Origin: Pseudorhodoplanes sinuspersici
GTDB lineage: Bacteria; Pseudomonadota; Alphaproteobacteria; Rhizobiales; Xanthobacteraceae
Direction: 5' to 3'
NCBI RefSeq assembly: GCF_002119765.1
Contig: NZ_CP021112.1
Coordinates: 2,536,501 to 2,600,500 of the forward strand
Length of the DNA: 64,000 nucleotides
Shown: in pieces, positions 27,101 through 34,908 of the stretch
Layout: each line of letters begins with the position of its first letter
Numbering within the stretch: the stretch's first letter is position 1
Notes under the pieces: generated by a model
What the model saw: the letters and a program-made list of their open reading frames with translations, nothing else
What the model was told of the DNA's origin: nothing
Databases searched by the model: none
Program-made: the position numbers and the translations under genes

Positions 27101-27522
27101 GGATAGCCAAAATACGCAAGCACGCCGTCGCCCATGTAGCGCGCGACAATGCCGTTGTGATCCCGAACGACCTGTGTGATTTCCGAATGGTGACGGCTGA
27201 TGATCGTGCGCAAATCTTCGGGATCGAGCCGGACTGAAAGCGCCGTGGAACCGACCATGTCGCAGAACAATACCGTAAGTTGACGCCGTTCAGCGGCGTC
27301 CCGTGTTTTTTCGGTGCCCCGCGACGGCTCGACTCCCGCCGTGCTGGTCAATTCAGTGATTGCCCGCAACAGCTTGCGACGATGCCCAAGCGGGATACCG
27401 ATGTCCTTCAGGTCGGCTTCAGACAGATCGGGGAGTACCGAAAGATCGATTGCGTGCTCCTGAAAGAGCGGAAGATATTCCGAAAGGCCGATCGACCCGA
27501 GCCACTCGTTCAAACGGTTCAT
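24166..27522 (-). CDS. SAM-class III cyclase-AAA ATPase-TPR protein
   Basis: An 1118-residue signalling protein. Residues 1-60 form a SAM domain (LNEWLGSIGLSEYLPLFQEH). Residues about 78-215 are a class III cyclase domain with metal aspartates Asp88 (LFCDMVGST) and Asp132 (YMGDGVLAYFG) and the VVGETPNLAARLQ stretch. The residue that usually is the adenine-reading lysine just before the second motif is Arg128. A STAND-type ATPase follows, with Walker A GEPGIGKS at 306-313 and LLLLFEDVHW as Walker B. The last 500 residues are TPR-like helices. Such proteins are common in Bradyrhizobium relatives; input and cyclase activity are mostly unproven. It may supply cAMP to the nearby Crp-type regulator. 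Confidence 0.9.
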   Translation of the reverse strand: MNRLNEWLGSIGLSEYLPLFQEHAIDLSVLPDLSEADLKDIGIPLGHRRKLLRAITELTSTAGVEPSRGTEKTRDAAERRQLTVLFCDMVGSTALSVRLDPEDLRTIISRHHSEITQVVRDHNGIVARYMGDGVLAYFGYPEAHEDDAEQAVRAALKLIEAVSGLEFESGIGLQVRVGIATGTVVVGDLLIAGSDQEQGVVGETPNLAARLQTIAAPSTVVICPNTRRLTEGQFEYREIGPSTVKGWSQPLRAWRVVRPIETESRFEAQHPAALSPLIGREEEIELLMRRWRSAAQGEGRVFVLTGEPGIGKSHIALALQERLKSEPHVAFRYYCSAHHTNSVLFPFISQIERAARFERGDSPVEKFEKLKTFVAASDPKSAETLATLASLLSLPPNVGYSPSELNPQKHKEKTLASIMEILERQAAEQPLLLLFEDVHWIDPTSLELLTILVEHVSHLRALVLITARPEFIPPWPSHAHVTTTPLTRLSKSSGIALIQQVAAGKVLPDTVVNEILARTDGVPLFVEELTKTILESRLLHEHDDHYELDHPLPTMAIPTTLQASLTARLDRLAPVREIAQIGAVVGRQFSYELLMAVADLPKDRLDAALGQLVSSELVFCRGEMPQSVFTFKHALVRDAAYESLLKSRRIQLHAAIADTFERRFPEIVEAQPETLAHHLTEATLVDRARDYWLAAGKKAAMRSANLEAIAHLQRGLATFPRVPNSPEKIRQELDFRLALGPCLIATQGPASTAAVETFIRSRDLCEQLGDPPEYLQVMFWLTTASVIRGELPLARETISVLLERAHKRDDKPALLNATRGQAMILLFLGQLTEASTVIEHALDAFNTSSDEVRLAARAAGQDAGVADMALMSWCLWLLGSVDTAVARVSEAIARAETIGHSHSLAYACYYASVLHALRGESSIALAHAERCLALSEEHGFRQWRGLSRAVRGISMTKLDPDSKTAEEVVPALQEYKTSGYQLGITALYVLLADTYLSQRKMEHAREIIEKGLAVVQDNSERLFEPELLRLKAQVAFGYGAADAIDKSTSLLKSALAIANKQRAISLALRLATDLAAIEITRGDFQACRETIVPIYERFTEGHDTLDLKRAKSLLDAGS

Positions 27523-27702
27523 GAGAGCTGGCCTGCTGACTCAATCCGCACAGACTACCACAAAACGACGGAAAAAGCGCCGTGGGCTATCCGCGTTCGG
27601 GGATCGGCCTTGACGCCTTTGCGTGCAAACCGGTCGCACCGGCCTCCGTTTCCTGCCGTATTCAGTCGGCTACGGCGGCCTTATCTGCAAATTTTCGTCC
27701 AA

Positions 27703-27718
27703 TGTGAGCTGCTTCACA
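27703..27718. promoter_or_regulatory. Perfect Crp-type site (TGTGA-N6-TCACA)
   Basis: TGTGA GCTGCT TCACA, 58 bases before the small membrane-protein gene at 27776 and about 180 bases before the divergent cyclase gene. It could act on either. Confidence 0.7.
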
Positions 27719-27775
27719 GCGGCTATGTCGGCATAGGGTTAGTCTTAGGGGCGACCACAAAACGGAGGCGTCCCC

Positions 27776-28333
27776 ATGAGTACGAAATGTCCGACACGGA
27801 CTTCAGCGACTGAAAACAAATGTCCTGTGCCGCGGGTAACCTGGGGACACGTTGGCTGTCTAACAGCAATTGTGGGCGTATTTGCTTTTTTGATCATGAA
27901 TAATGGGCCGCTTGGTGCGGCCAATAACAGCCCCGCGGAAAGTAAAATTGCCGGCCAAGGTGTCGTGACCGAGAATTCGAACGCGACGACAGCAGCTCTT
28001 CTTTCTCAAGGTCGGCCTGCAGAAACTCGTCCTATTCAACCGCCCAGCGATGCGGCACAGTTGCAAGCTGATTCCACCGCGCGGTCAGGAGGATTAGGTC
28101 TTCTTCCGTCTTTGGCTCTTGGCAATATACAAGCGGGAGCGGGGAGGTGCGACACCAGCGACGTTTGCCATTACAGCATGGCGTTGATCGGAGCCGAGGC
28201 ACAAATGGCCGAGCGGTCAGAGGCTGGGACGGCCGTATCGCTTGAACCAATATGCGCGGCCAAAGATCTGGACGCGACTACGCGGACAGAGCAGGTTGGG
28301 ACAATTGAAGTGCCATCGGACAAACTATGCTGA
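27776..28333 (+). CDS. Small membrane-anchored protein of unknown function
   Basis: A 185-residue protein with GGAGG six bases before its ATG. After 25 polar residues with two cysteines comes one hydrophobic segment (VGCLTAIVGVFAFLIM, about 25-41) and then a long low-complexity outer part rich in Ala, Gln, Ser and Thr. The C-terminal part has four cysteines (GRCDTSDVCHYSMALIGAEAQM, EPICAAKD and a terminal Cys). I do not recognise a family. It is likely a single-pass inner-membrane protein with a periplasmic disulfide-bonded end. It is controlled, by position, from the Crp-type site at 27703. Confidence 0.6.
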   Translation: MSTKCPTRTSATENKCPVPRVTWGHVGCLTAIVGVFAFLIMNNGPLGAANNSPAESKIAGQGVVTENSNATTAALLSQGRPAETRPIQPPSDAAQLQADSTARSGGLGLLPSLALGNIQAGAGRCDTSDVCHYSMALIGAEAQMAERSEAGTAVSLEPICAAKDLDATTRTEQVGTIEVPSDKLC

Positions 28334-28544
28334 TGACGGCACGTGCAAATTGTGCTCATGGCGCGGATCGCGGAAGCACTTGAGCAATGTAAACCACGGG
28401 TTGGGAGGCCCCCCGTAGACCTTTAGGTGACCCGATCTGAAGGGCAAGTGTCCCGCAGCGCTGACAGATAACTCCGGTCGGTTCGCTGGCGAGGAACCGT
28501 TCCGACATCGCGCACGTTCCAACCCGTAGCGGCTGGAGCCTTCG

Positions 28545-29353
28545 ATGCTAACACGTCCCTATGCAATCATCGAAGCGCCTTCCACGCTGGGTCTTGCGGC
28601 TGACGGTGTGGAGGGCTTGCCCGATCGGCTGCTCGCGTTGGGCCTTGCTGAGCATATTCTCGCGCGCCGCGCTGGGCGGCTGGCTGTGCCGCCGAAGGAT
28701 CGAACGCCCGATCCCGAAACCTGCACCCTGAACGCTAAGGCGATCACAACCTAGTTGTCCGAACTCGCCGATGCTGTAGAGGAGATATTGAATGCGGCAG
28801 AGTTTCCGGTGGTGTTGGGCGGCGACTGCACGATCCTCCTAGGCTCGATGCTCGCGCTGCTGCGGCGTGGTCGCTATGTCCTGTTCTTCATCGACGGCCA
28901 CGCTGACTTCTTCCGCCGGAGGCCGAACCAAATGCTGAGGGCGCATCCATGGAGCTGGCCTTCGTCACCGGTTACGGGCCGGCACTGCTGACAAATCTGG
29001 AAGGTCGCCGTCCGCTGGTGCGGACAGAGGATGCCGTCGCGTTTGCGTATCGCGACCACGAAGACCAGGCCGCTTACGGCAGCCAGTCCTTGCCTCCACA
29101 GCTCCGGGCCTTCGATCTCTACGCTGTGCGCAGCCTGGGCGTGGAAAGCGGTGCCCATGCGGCAGTTGACCACCTGACGCGGGCAGAGCTGGACGGTTTC
29201 TTCATCCATCTGGATGCCGACTGTCTCGATGACGCAATCATGCCAGCGGTCGATTTCCGCATGCCGGGCGGGCTGTCACGGGATGAGCTCAAAGCGGCTC
29301 TTCAGATCATCCTGGCGAGCGGAAAATCCCCGCCAGCAAGCGATCTGACATGA
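28545..29353 (+). pseudogene. Arginase/agmatinase family gene, broken
   Basis: Three pieces add up to one ureohydrolase-like gene. Piece 1 (28545-28754) reads [28 protein letters not shown] and stops at an in-frame TAG. The same frame resumes with LADAVEEILNAAEFPVVLGGDCTILLG and FFIDGHADFF, the metal motif GGDC and DGHAD. A one-base loss near 28915 then moves the frame to one that reads PEAEPNAEGASMELAFVTGYGP and continues through FFIHLDADCLDD, the second metal motif. The end after ASGKS is missing, so the C-terminal metal/substrate region is lost. A stop, a frameshift and a truncation together mark it as dead. The intact family hydrolyses guanidino compounds. Confidence 0.85.
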
Positions 29354-29426
29354 GCTGGCGCTTTTTCACATCCGGATTTTGCGCATTAGCTGACTGTGCG
29401 GCGGATGTTTGTAGTGAGAAGACACG

Positions 29427-30181
29427 CTAACGCTCTCGAACGATGCGCTTTCCCCGTTTGATTCGTAGAGCAGGCTTGCGACTGGTCTCGGCGGAAGGAT
29501 CTTCGCCGTAGGTATCAATGCCGACCAGAAAATCGGTGCCCGCGCGGATGACGTGTTCAGCCGCCAGCGTTGCGGCGGCGCGTTCATCGCCGACAATGAT
29601 GGCGCGCAGGATCGCGGCGTGCTCGTCCCAAGCGCGGGCTTGGCGGGCGGGATCGGTAGGCGAGAACAGCATGGCGGTTCGCTGGCGCAATTTGGTCAGT
29701 AATTCGCCTAGCACCTTGTTCTGTCCCGCCGCCGCCAGTTCGTGATGGAACTGCCGATTGAGATCGGCAAGTTGGTCAAATCTCTTGGCCGCGACTGCCG
29801 CCGTTCCCTTATTCAGAACGGCCTCGATACGTTTAATGATCTGCTTGTCCTGGCGGCGCGCGGCAAGCCTGGCGTTCTGCCCTTCCAACAACGCCCGCAC
29901 CTCGACCGTCTCGCGAGCCTCCTGGTCTGTCATGGCCATGACAGTGGCCCCCGGCGCGCGGTCACTTCCACCAGCCCCTCAGATGAAAGGGCACGAATGG
30001 CCTCGCGCACGGGATTGCGAGATACGCCCATCTCTTCCGCCAGTCGTCCCTCGACCAGCCGCTCGCCCGGTTTCAACTGGCCGGACAGGATGGCAAGACG
30101 GAGCTCTTCGATGACCCGGCCATGCAAAGGCGGATGATCATCGCCCAATCGCTGCTTCGAACTTCCGTATTTGATCGGCAT
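29427..30181 (-). pseudogene. GntR family (FCD) regulator, one-base frameshift
   Basis: The first frame (ATG 30181) gives 83 residues with a GntR winged helix (LHGRVIEELRLAILSGQLKPGERL, then GVSRNPVREAIRALSSEGLVEV) and ends in TARRGPLSWP. The other frame begins at once with MTDQEARETVEVRALLEGQNARLAA and forms an FCD ligand domain to 29427 (DLNRQFHHELAAAGQNKVL). The break is at a run of five G on the coding strand (29948-29952); six would give RRGATVMAMTDQEA and a normal protein of about 251 residues. A lost base in a homopolymer can be a real mutation, a switch or a sequencing error. It is the likely regulator of the diiron-oxidase cluster to its right. Confidence 0.85.
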
Positions 30182-30281
30182 GATGTGGACCCGTAAGCAG
30201 ATTCTGCCAACGCGCATGTCCGGCTGGCGCAACTTTGACCAGAGCGCGTTTCAGCCAAAGGCGAATCTGGCGACCGGCACC

Positions 30282-30287
30282 GTATAC
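30282..30287. promoter_or_regulatory. GTATAC-centred site A
   Basis: GTATAC with flanks CACC and AGTC, 101 bases before the start of the frameshifted GntR gene. It is the weakest of five similar sites and could serve autoregulation. Confidence 0.35.
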
Positions 30288-30431
30288 AGTCTACAGTCAG
30301 CCGGGGCCACCCTTCATCCTTACGTGTGGAAATTTCTTCGTTGCTACAACGATTTGCGTGGATTTTCCGCAATTTTTGCGCCAAATCGCTCCACCTGATC
30401 CCGTATGGCGGCGGGATCAGGTGCCTTCGCC

Positions 30432-31265
30432 TTAGGACAATGCGCTGACGAGGAAGCGTGCCGACGCGATGAGCAGGAACAGGCCAAAAGCAATTTCCAG
30501 CCCACGCCGGGGTATGCGGTGTGCCAAATGCGCTCCGTAAGACGCAACGAAACCCGAGATCGGCGCCATGATTCCGAAGCCGATCAGCGAGACAAAACCA
30601 ACGGAGAAGATCGGTAGCGAGCCTTGATGCGGCAGGCCGGCCAGCATGTATCCAATGGTCCCAGCGAGAGTGATTGGAACGCCAAGCCCAGCCGATGTCG
30701 CGATCGCACTGTGGATTGACTTGCCATAGAGCGTGAGGATCACGGTTGCCATCGACCCGCCGCTGACACCCATCAGCGATGAGAGCAGACCCACAACGAA
30801 ACCATATGCAGTCATAGCCGCCCGGCCCGGAAGGTCATCGGCAATGCGCCACTTTTCATTTCCGAACAGGAGTCGCACGGCGATCAGGCATGCGATAAAC
30901 GAAAAGATTACCTTGAATATGGCTCCCGGCGCGAAGGCTGCGGCCGTCGCGCCGATAGCTACGCCCACGACGGCGGGTACGCTCCACAGCCGCATGACTC
31001 GTTCAATCACCAATCCAGAGGCCTGGTGCGCAAGATAGGAGCGTATGGTCGTCGGAACGATGATGGCGAGCGAGGTCCCGATGCACAATTGCATACGGAC
31101 GTCCTCAGGCACGTCGAGAAACCGGAATGCCTCGTAGAGTACTGGGATGATAACAGCCCCGCCGCCGATCCCGAACAAGCCGGCGAGAATCCCAGTCGCC
31201 ATGCCTGCTGCGATGATTGCGGCCGTAAGCCAAAGCAATTCCTCGAACGTAACCCCTAGTAGCAT
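30432..31265 (-). CDS. TSUP (TauE/SafE) family membrane transporter
   Basis: A 277-residue protein if the ATG at 31265 is used; a TTG at 31331 would add 22 polar residues, and the ribosome site for 31265 (AGGA directly adjacent) is poor, so the start is uncertain. It has about eight membrane helices in two repeats, with the paired GGGxx signatures of the family: GILAGLFGIGGGAVIIPVL and GLLSSLMGVSGGSMATVIL. TSUP proteins move sulfite, sulfoacetate, thiosulfate or small organic acids, often outward. It closes the operon with the oxidase and ferredoxins (133-base gap), which suggests export of a product or an anionic by-product, perhaps sulfur-containing. Confidence 0.87.
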   Translation of the reverse strand: MLLGVTFEELLWLTAAIIAAGMATGILAGLFGIGGGAVIIPVLYEAFRFLDVPEDVRMQLCIGTSLAIIVPTTIRSYLAHQASGLVIERVMRLWSVPAVVGVAIGATAAAFAPGAIFKVIFSFIACLIAVRLLFGNEKWRIADDLPGRAAMTAYGFVVGLLSSLMGVSGGSMATVILTLYGKSIHSAIATSAGLGVPITLAGTIGYMLAGLPHQGSLPIFSVGFVSLIGFGIMAPISGFVASYGAHLAHRIPRRGLEIAFGLFLLIASARFLVSALS

Positions 31266-31398
31266 TCCTGATCTCAAATTGGCGTGATGCCCCGCTACGC
31301 CAGACCGGATGGTCCGCGGGACTGCGAGCAATGGATGTCATGGTCAGAGTCGAATGATGCCGCTTGGGATTATATCGGCGTCGCCGAAGCATCTGGGC

Positions 31399-31689
31399 TC
31401 ACCAGGATACGCTCACATCGCCGTTGACGAAGGTCTGGCAGGCCATGCGATAGCCCTCCTTGATCTGCTCCTCGGTCAAGTGCTTGCGTTCCTTGGCCTT
31501 GACCGTGTCGGTATGCTCGAGACCCTTCTCGATCCTGCACTTGCAGGTGCCGCAAAGCCCGCCGCCGCATTTGAACGGGATGCCGCCTTTTTCGCGCAAA
31601 GAGACCCTGAGCAGATTGCTATTTCCGGGTGCGCTGACCAACATGCTATTGTTGGTGAGGAAGGTGATCCGGATCACGATGTTGTCCAC
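31399..31689 (-). CDS. [2Fe-2S] plant-type ferredoxin
   Basis: A 96-residue ferredoxin. The cluster loop is CGGGLCGTCKC, followed by a distant fourth Cys in YRMACQTF, the plant-type pattern. The N-terminal strand (VIRITFLTNNSMLV) and the loop GGIPFKCGGG are typical. It lies ten bases after the 101-residue gene on the same strand. One of two ferredoxins in this operon, presumably supplying electrons to the diiron oxidase at its head. Confidence 0.92.
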   Translation of the reverse strand: MDNIVIRITFLTNNSMLVSAPGNSNLLRVSLREKGGIPFKCGGGLCGTCKCRIEKGLEHTDTVKAKERKHLTEEQIKEGYRMACQTFVNGDVSVSW

Positions 31690-31698
31690 CAGGATCGG

Positions 31699-32004
31699 TC
31701 AACGTTGGATGATGGCAGCCTTGCGCAGCGCCGTTTCCATGGTGCCAAAGCTTGTCAAATGGTTCAGTTCGGTGAGCGCCTGCTCGGGACTTTCGAATTT
31801 CTCGAGAAACTTCGATGGCACGTCGTTGACGATCTCGGATTCTTCCTCGATCACCCTGATCTTGGTGTCCTTGAGCAATTCCGCGATCACGAAGTATGCT
31901 TTCTTGTGGCCGTAGAACAGATAATCATAAGCCTCGAGCGGACGCAGGCCGTCGACCAACTCGGTTCGAAACTGTCCGGGTTTACTGGTCAGAATCACGT
32001 ACAT
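31699..32004 (-). CDS. Unrecognised 101-residue protein between two ferredoxin genes
   Basis: Starts at the ATG at 32004 with GGAAGGA seven bases ahead. It is a mixed alpha/beta small protein: MYVILTSKPGQFRTEL, a strand-like YDYLFYGHKKAYFVIAEL, a charged strand TKIRVIEEESEIVND, then helices to the end. No cysteine or metal motif is seen, and I do not recognise a family. Its position between two ferredoxins and behind the diiron oxidase suggests an accessory or effector-like subunit of an oxygenase, comparable in size to the coupling proteins of multicomponent monooxygenases. That is inference from context only. It is strongly coding by ribosome site and gene spacing. Confidence 0.8.
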   Translation of the reverse strand: MYVILTSKPGQFRTELVDGLRPLEAYDYLFYGHKKAYFVIAELLKDTKIRVIEEESEIVNDVPSKFLEKFESPEQALTELNHLTSFGTMETALRKAAIIQR

Positions 32005-32068
32005 TGGAAATCCTTCCGTCCTCATTCCTCGCCAGAACACCATTGCGCATGATCGCGCACGCAAACGT

Positions 32069-32398
32069 TCACGCTGATGCGGGCGCCGCCGGCTCAAGCG
32101 GCTGCAGGTCTTGGGCGAGCTCGATGTCATGATTGAGCCAAAGCTGGCAGATCAGGCGGTAACCCTGCTCAAGCCTGACGGCGCCCAACTGCTTTTTCTC
32201 CTTCCAGTTGGGCGCAGGAAGATGTTCGCCACCTTTGAGGATACGGCATGCGCACTTGGCGCATTTCCCCATTCCACATCCGTAACGCAGGTTGGGATAG
32301 GGAAACTGCTTAATACCCGCCCTCACGACGAGGTTGGTATTGTCCTTGACCTCGTCCTGATAGACCTGACCGTCTCGGTGAAGAACAACTTTGGGCAC
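32069..32398 (-). CDS. [2Fe-2S] plant-type ferredoxin
   Basis: A 109-residue ferredoxin starting at GTG (VPKVVLHRDGQVYQDEV), four bases after the oxidase stop. The cluster loop reads YGCGMGKCAKCACRIL, with a fourth Cys in YRLICQLWL. The longer frame upstream lies inside the oxidase gene. It differs in loop sequence from the other ferredoxin of this operon (GMGK versus GGGL), so the two may have different potentials or partners. The C-terminal end is acidic and Pro/Ala rich. Confidence 0.9.
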   Translation of the reverse strand: MPKVVLHRDGQVYQDEVKDNTNLVVRAGIKQFPYPNLRYGCGMGKCAKCACRILKGGEHLPAPNWKEKKQLGAVRLEQGYRLICQLWLNHDIELAQDLQPLEPAAPASA

Positions 32399-32402
32399 CT
32401 CG

Positions 32403-33173
32403 TCACGCCTGCAGCAATTCGCGTTCGGCTTGCGGCACCTTCTTCTCAACGAGATCAAGCTCCGACAGCGGGATGTCCTTTGCCACATAATCGTAATAGA
32501 GGGCGGTGGTGTAGAGCAGCCGCATCTGGGCGCCGATCTCGCAAATCTTGAGACACCGCTGCTGCAGCTCGACCGTATTGGCGTGTTCGAGGACGATCTG
32601 ATAGCCACGCTCTCCGTGAATTTCGTCGGAGACGATGTGCAGATCGAAGAATTCGACTTCCTCATCGGTGAATTTGTACTTCTCGCGCAGCGTCGGTGTT
32701 TGCTTGCGATAGATGGAAGGGACTTGCGATTCCAGACCGACAACTAAGCCCGCTACGGCGACGATGGGGTCTTCACGCATCGCAACCGTATAGCACCAGC
32801 TCTGCAGGCCGCGAGTCGTGGCGGTCATGTTGTCCGGATCCTTGACGCGTTCCTCGGTCGTTCCGCAGGCTTTGGCAAAGCGGATGAGCAGATCGGTGTG
32901 ACGATCGCCGCCGATCTCCTCCTCGTACATATTGGCCAGCAGAAAATCTTTCGCTTCGGTATATCGATCGGGCATTCGGGCGTAGATGTATGCCAGATAC
33001 TCCGCGAACGGGCCGACATAGTGGAAGTGATTTTCGGCCCAGCGTGCGAGATGTGCGCGGCTGAGTTTGCCGCTGGCCCAAGCGATGCTGAAGGGCGCCT
33101 TGTTGGCGCTCTTGCCCTTGATGGCGTTTTCAAGGGCGCTTCGAAGTTCAACGTGATTCATCAATTTGGGCAT
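32403..33173 (-). CDS. Haem-oxygenase-like diiron oxidase (HDO; CADD/PqqC/TenA fold)
   Basis: A 256-residue all-helical enzyme. The metal ligands of the HDO family can all be placed: Glu85 and His92 (YEEEIGGDRH, seven apart), Glu148 (VGLESQV), then His179, Asp183 and His186 (DLHIVSDEIHGE, spacing H-x3-D-x2-H). This matches the CADD pattern of E, H, E, H, D, H in order and spacing. The family uses O2 for reactions such as C-C cleavage, N-oxygenation or decarboxylation. It heads a leftward operon with two ferredoxins, a 101-residue protein and a TSUP exporter. A dedicated ferredoxin chain is unusual for this family as I know it. PqqC is excluded by context and ligand set. Confidence 0.88.
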   Translation of the reverse strand: MPKLMNHVELRSALENAIKGKSANKAPFSIAWASGKLSRAHLARWAENHFHYVGPFAEYLAYIYARMPDRYTEAKDFLLANMYEEEIGGDRHTDLLIRFAKACGTTEERVKDPDNMTATTRGLQSWCYTVAMREDPIVAVAGLVVGLESQVPSIYRKQTPTLREKYKFTDEEVEFFDLHIVSDEIHGERGYQIVLEHANTVELQQRCLKICEIGAQMRLLYTTALYYDYVAKDIPLSELDLVEKKVPQAERELLQA

Positions 33174-33227
33174 TGCTGTGCTCCAGCTTGGGTTTGAAGA
33201 AAGCCTATCACGGTCTTTTTGTACATT

Positions 33228-33233
33228 GTATAC
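33228..33233. promoter_or_regulatory. GTATAC-centred site B
   Basis: ATTGTATACCGT, 55 bases before the diiron-oxidase start. One of two sites in the 173-base divergent gap. GTATAC is self-complementary, as expected for a GntR dimer. Confidence 0.5.
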
Positions 33234-33304
33234 CGTTTTATTTGATGGTCAATGCATAAAAATGAGCTTTTAGCTTACATTATTGGCTTGAATGTCGGAT
33301 GACA

Positions 33305-33310
33305 GTATAC
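33305..33310. promoter_or_regulatory. GTATAC-centred site C
   Basis: GACAGTATACAAAA, about 40 bases before the permease start. With site B it gives one palindrome in front of each divergent operon. Confidence 0.5.
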
Positions 33311-33346
33311 AAAACTTATTCCAATTAGACGTTGAGGGGGTGGCTA

Positions 33347-34891
33347 ATGGGACAACACATCACAATCACTGCCGCGCATTGGGTTTACTTGGCGGGCGTC
33401 GCGGCCATCGTGCTGACAATGATTTTACGGGCCAACGTCGTTGTGCCATCCATCGTGGCGACGTTTCTTGTTGCGCTTGCCTGGACACACAATCCGGTGA
33501 GCGCCTTTGGTAGTATCTTCAATGCGAGCTTTGTCGCGGCCAAGGAACTGTTCAATATTTTTCTGGTGATCGCTCTGGTCACAGCGCTGCTGAATGCGCT
33601 GAAGACGCTCCGCTCGGATGTCCGTATGATCGAGCCGTTCCGCGCGATCATAAAAAATGGGCATACGGCGTTCTTCGTTCTGGCGGCTGTCACCTATGTC
33701 ATATCGTTGTTCTTCTGGCCGACGCCGGCGGTGCCACTGGTGGCGGCCGTGCTGTTGCCAGCGGCGATCGTCGCCGGACTTCCGCCGCTTGCAGGCGCAA
33801 TGGCCATTGCGATTGCAGGACAGGGGATGGCCCTGTCGTCCGATTATGTGATCGGTGTTGCTCCGGGAATTAGTGCCAAGGCCGCCGGGGAAGCCATTAG
33901 TGCCGCCGCAGTAGCTGACCGTGCGCTGGTCTTGTCGCTGATCACGGGCGGCATTGCGTTGACGCTCGCCTATTTTTCCATTCGGAAGCTTATCCAGAAA
34001 CCCAGCGAATCGCTGTTGGAAAGTTGGCAGGCGCAATCGGGTAATGGCGATCTCGCGCGGTTCGAAGCTGCCGGAAGTTTTGACAAGGCGGAGATCGCGC
34101 GAGGGACAGGCTACGACGGCTCGCTGACGGATGGTGTACAGCTTTGCAAGGAACTATCGGCGGTCGAGCTGCGGCGTATTGGCTGGTCCAAACTGTTTGC
34201 CATCGCGACCCCTCTTGCTTTCGCATCCGTGATCGCGGTCATGGTGCTGCCTAAGCTGGGAACCGGTCTGCCCGACCTGAAGGGTGGCGACGCCGCGGCA
34301 TTGGTTGGGGGAATGGCGGCGATCTTGATGATCTGCGCGACATTCGCCGCCGATGGCCCATGGAGGTCGCTTGAGGTTGCTGCCGAGCATGTGACGGCCG
34401 GTTTCGTCTTTGCCTTTAGGGCTATGGGTTCGGTCCTGCCGATTGCGGGCTTTTTCTTCACGGGTGCCGGTGGTGATCTCGCCGCCTCCATTCTCAATGT
34501 ACCAACCGGTCAAGCCCCGTCACTGCTGTTCGATCTTGTTCAGTCCGGGCAAGCGTTGATCCCCAACAATCATGTCTTTGTCGCCTTCGGCGTCCTGATC
34601 GTCGGTATGGTGACCGGCATTGACGGGTCCGGATTTTCCGGGCTGCCGCTCACCGGGGCGCTTTCAGGTGCGTTAGGGCCGACCGTCGGGTTCAACATTA
34701 CGACCTTGTGCGCCATCGGCCAGATGGGCGCGATCTGGACCGGCGGCGGCACGCTCATGGCGTGGTCGTCCCTCATCGCGGTTGCAGGCTTTGCACGCGT
34801 GCCGGTGCTCGATGCAGTCCGGGCGCTGACGCTGCCGGTATTGGCGGGCCTTGTCGTATCGACGGTCTGCGCTGTGCTCTTCTGGAATTAA
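33347..34891 (+). CDS. Putative multi-pass permease (carboxylate/ion transporter type)
   Basis: A 514-residue membrane protein from the ATG at 33347, with GAGGGGG ahead. About twelve hydrophobic segments are visible, including VLTMILRANVVVPSIVATFLVALAW, FFVLAAVTYVISLFFWP and GGGTLMAWSSLIAVAGF. Two repeated re-entrant-like stretches (PTPAVPLVAAVLLPAAIVAG and GSGFSGLPLTGALSGALGP) resemble the ion-transporter superfamily that includes dicarboxylate and gluconate carriers. A hydrophilic loop of about 90 residues splits the halves. I cannot name the substrate. It is the first gene of the rightward operon with the dehydrogenase, HbpS-like protein, reductase and gamma-glutamyltransferase-like enzyme. 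Confidence 0.75.
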   Translation: MGQHITITAAHWVYLAGVAAIVLTMILRANVVVPSIVATFLVALAWTHNPVSAFGSIFNASFVAAKELFNIFLVIALVTALLNALKTLRSDVRMIEPFRAIIKNGHTAFFVLAAVTYVISLFFWPTPAVPLVAAVLLPAAIVAGLPPLAGAMAIAIAGQGMALSSDYVIGVAPGISAKAAGEAISAAAVADRALVLSLITGGIALTLAYFSIRKLIQKPSESLLESWQAQSGNGDLARFEAAGSFDKAEIARGTGYDGSLTDGVQLCKELSAVELRRIGWSKLFAIATPLAFASVIAVMVLPKLGTGLPDLKGGDAAALVGGMAAILMICATFAADGPWRSLEVAAEHVTAGFVFAFRAMGSVLPIAGFFFTGAGGDLAASILNVPTGQAPSLLFDLVQSGQALIPNNHVFVAFGVLIVGMVTGIDGSGFSGLPLTGALSGALGPTVGFNITTLCAIGQMGAIWTGGGTLMAWSSLIAVAGFARVPVLDAVRALTLPVLAGLVVSTVCAVLFWN

Positions 34892-34908
34892 GGAAAGGCG
34901 ATAACCTT

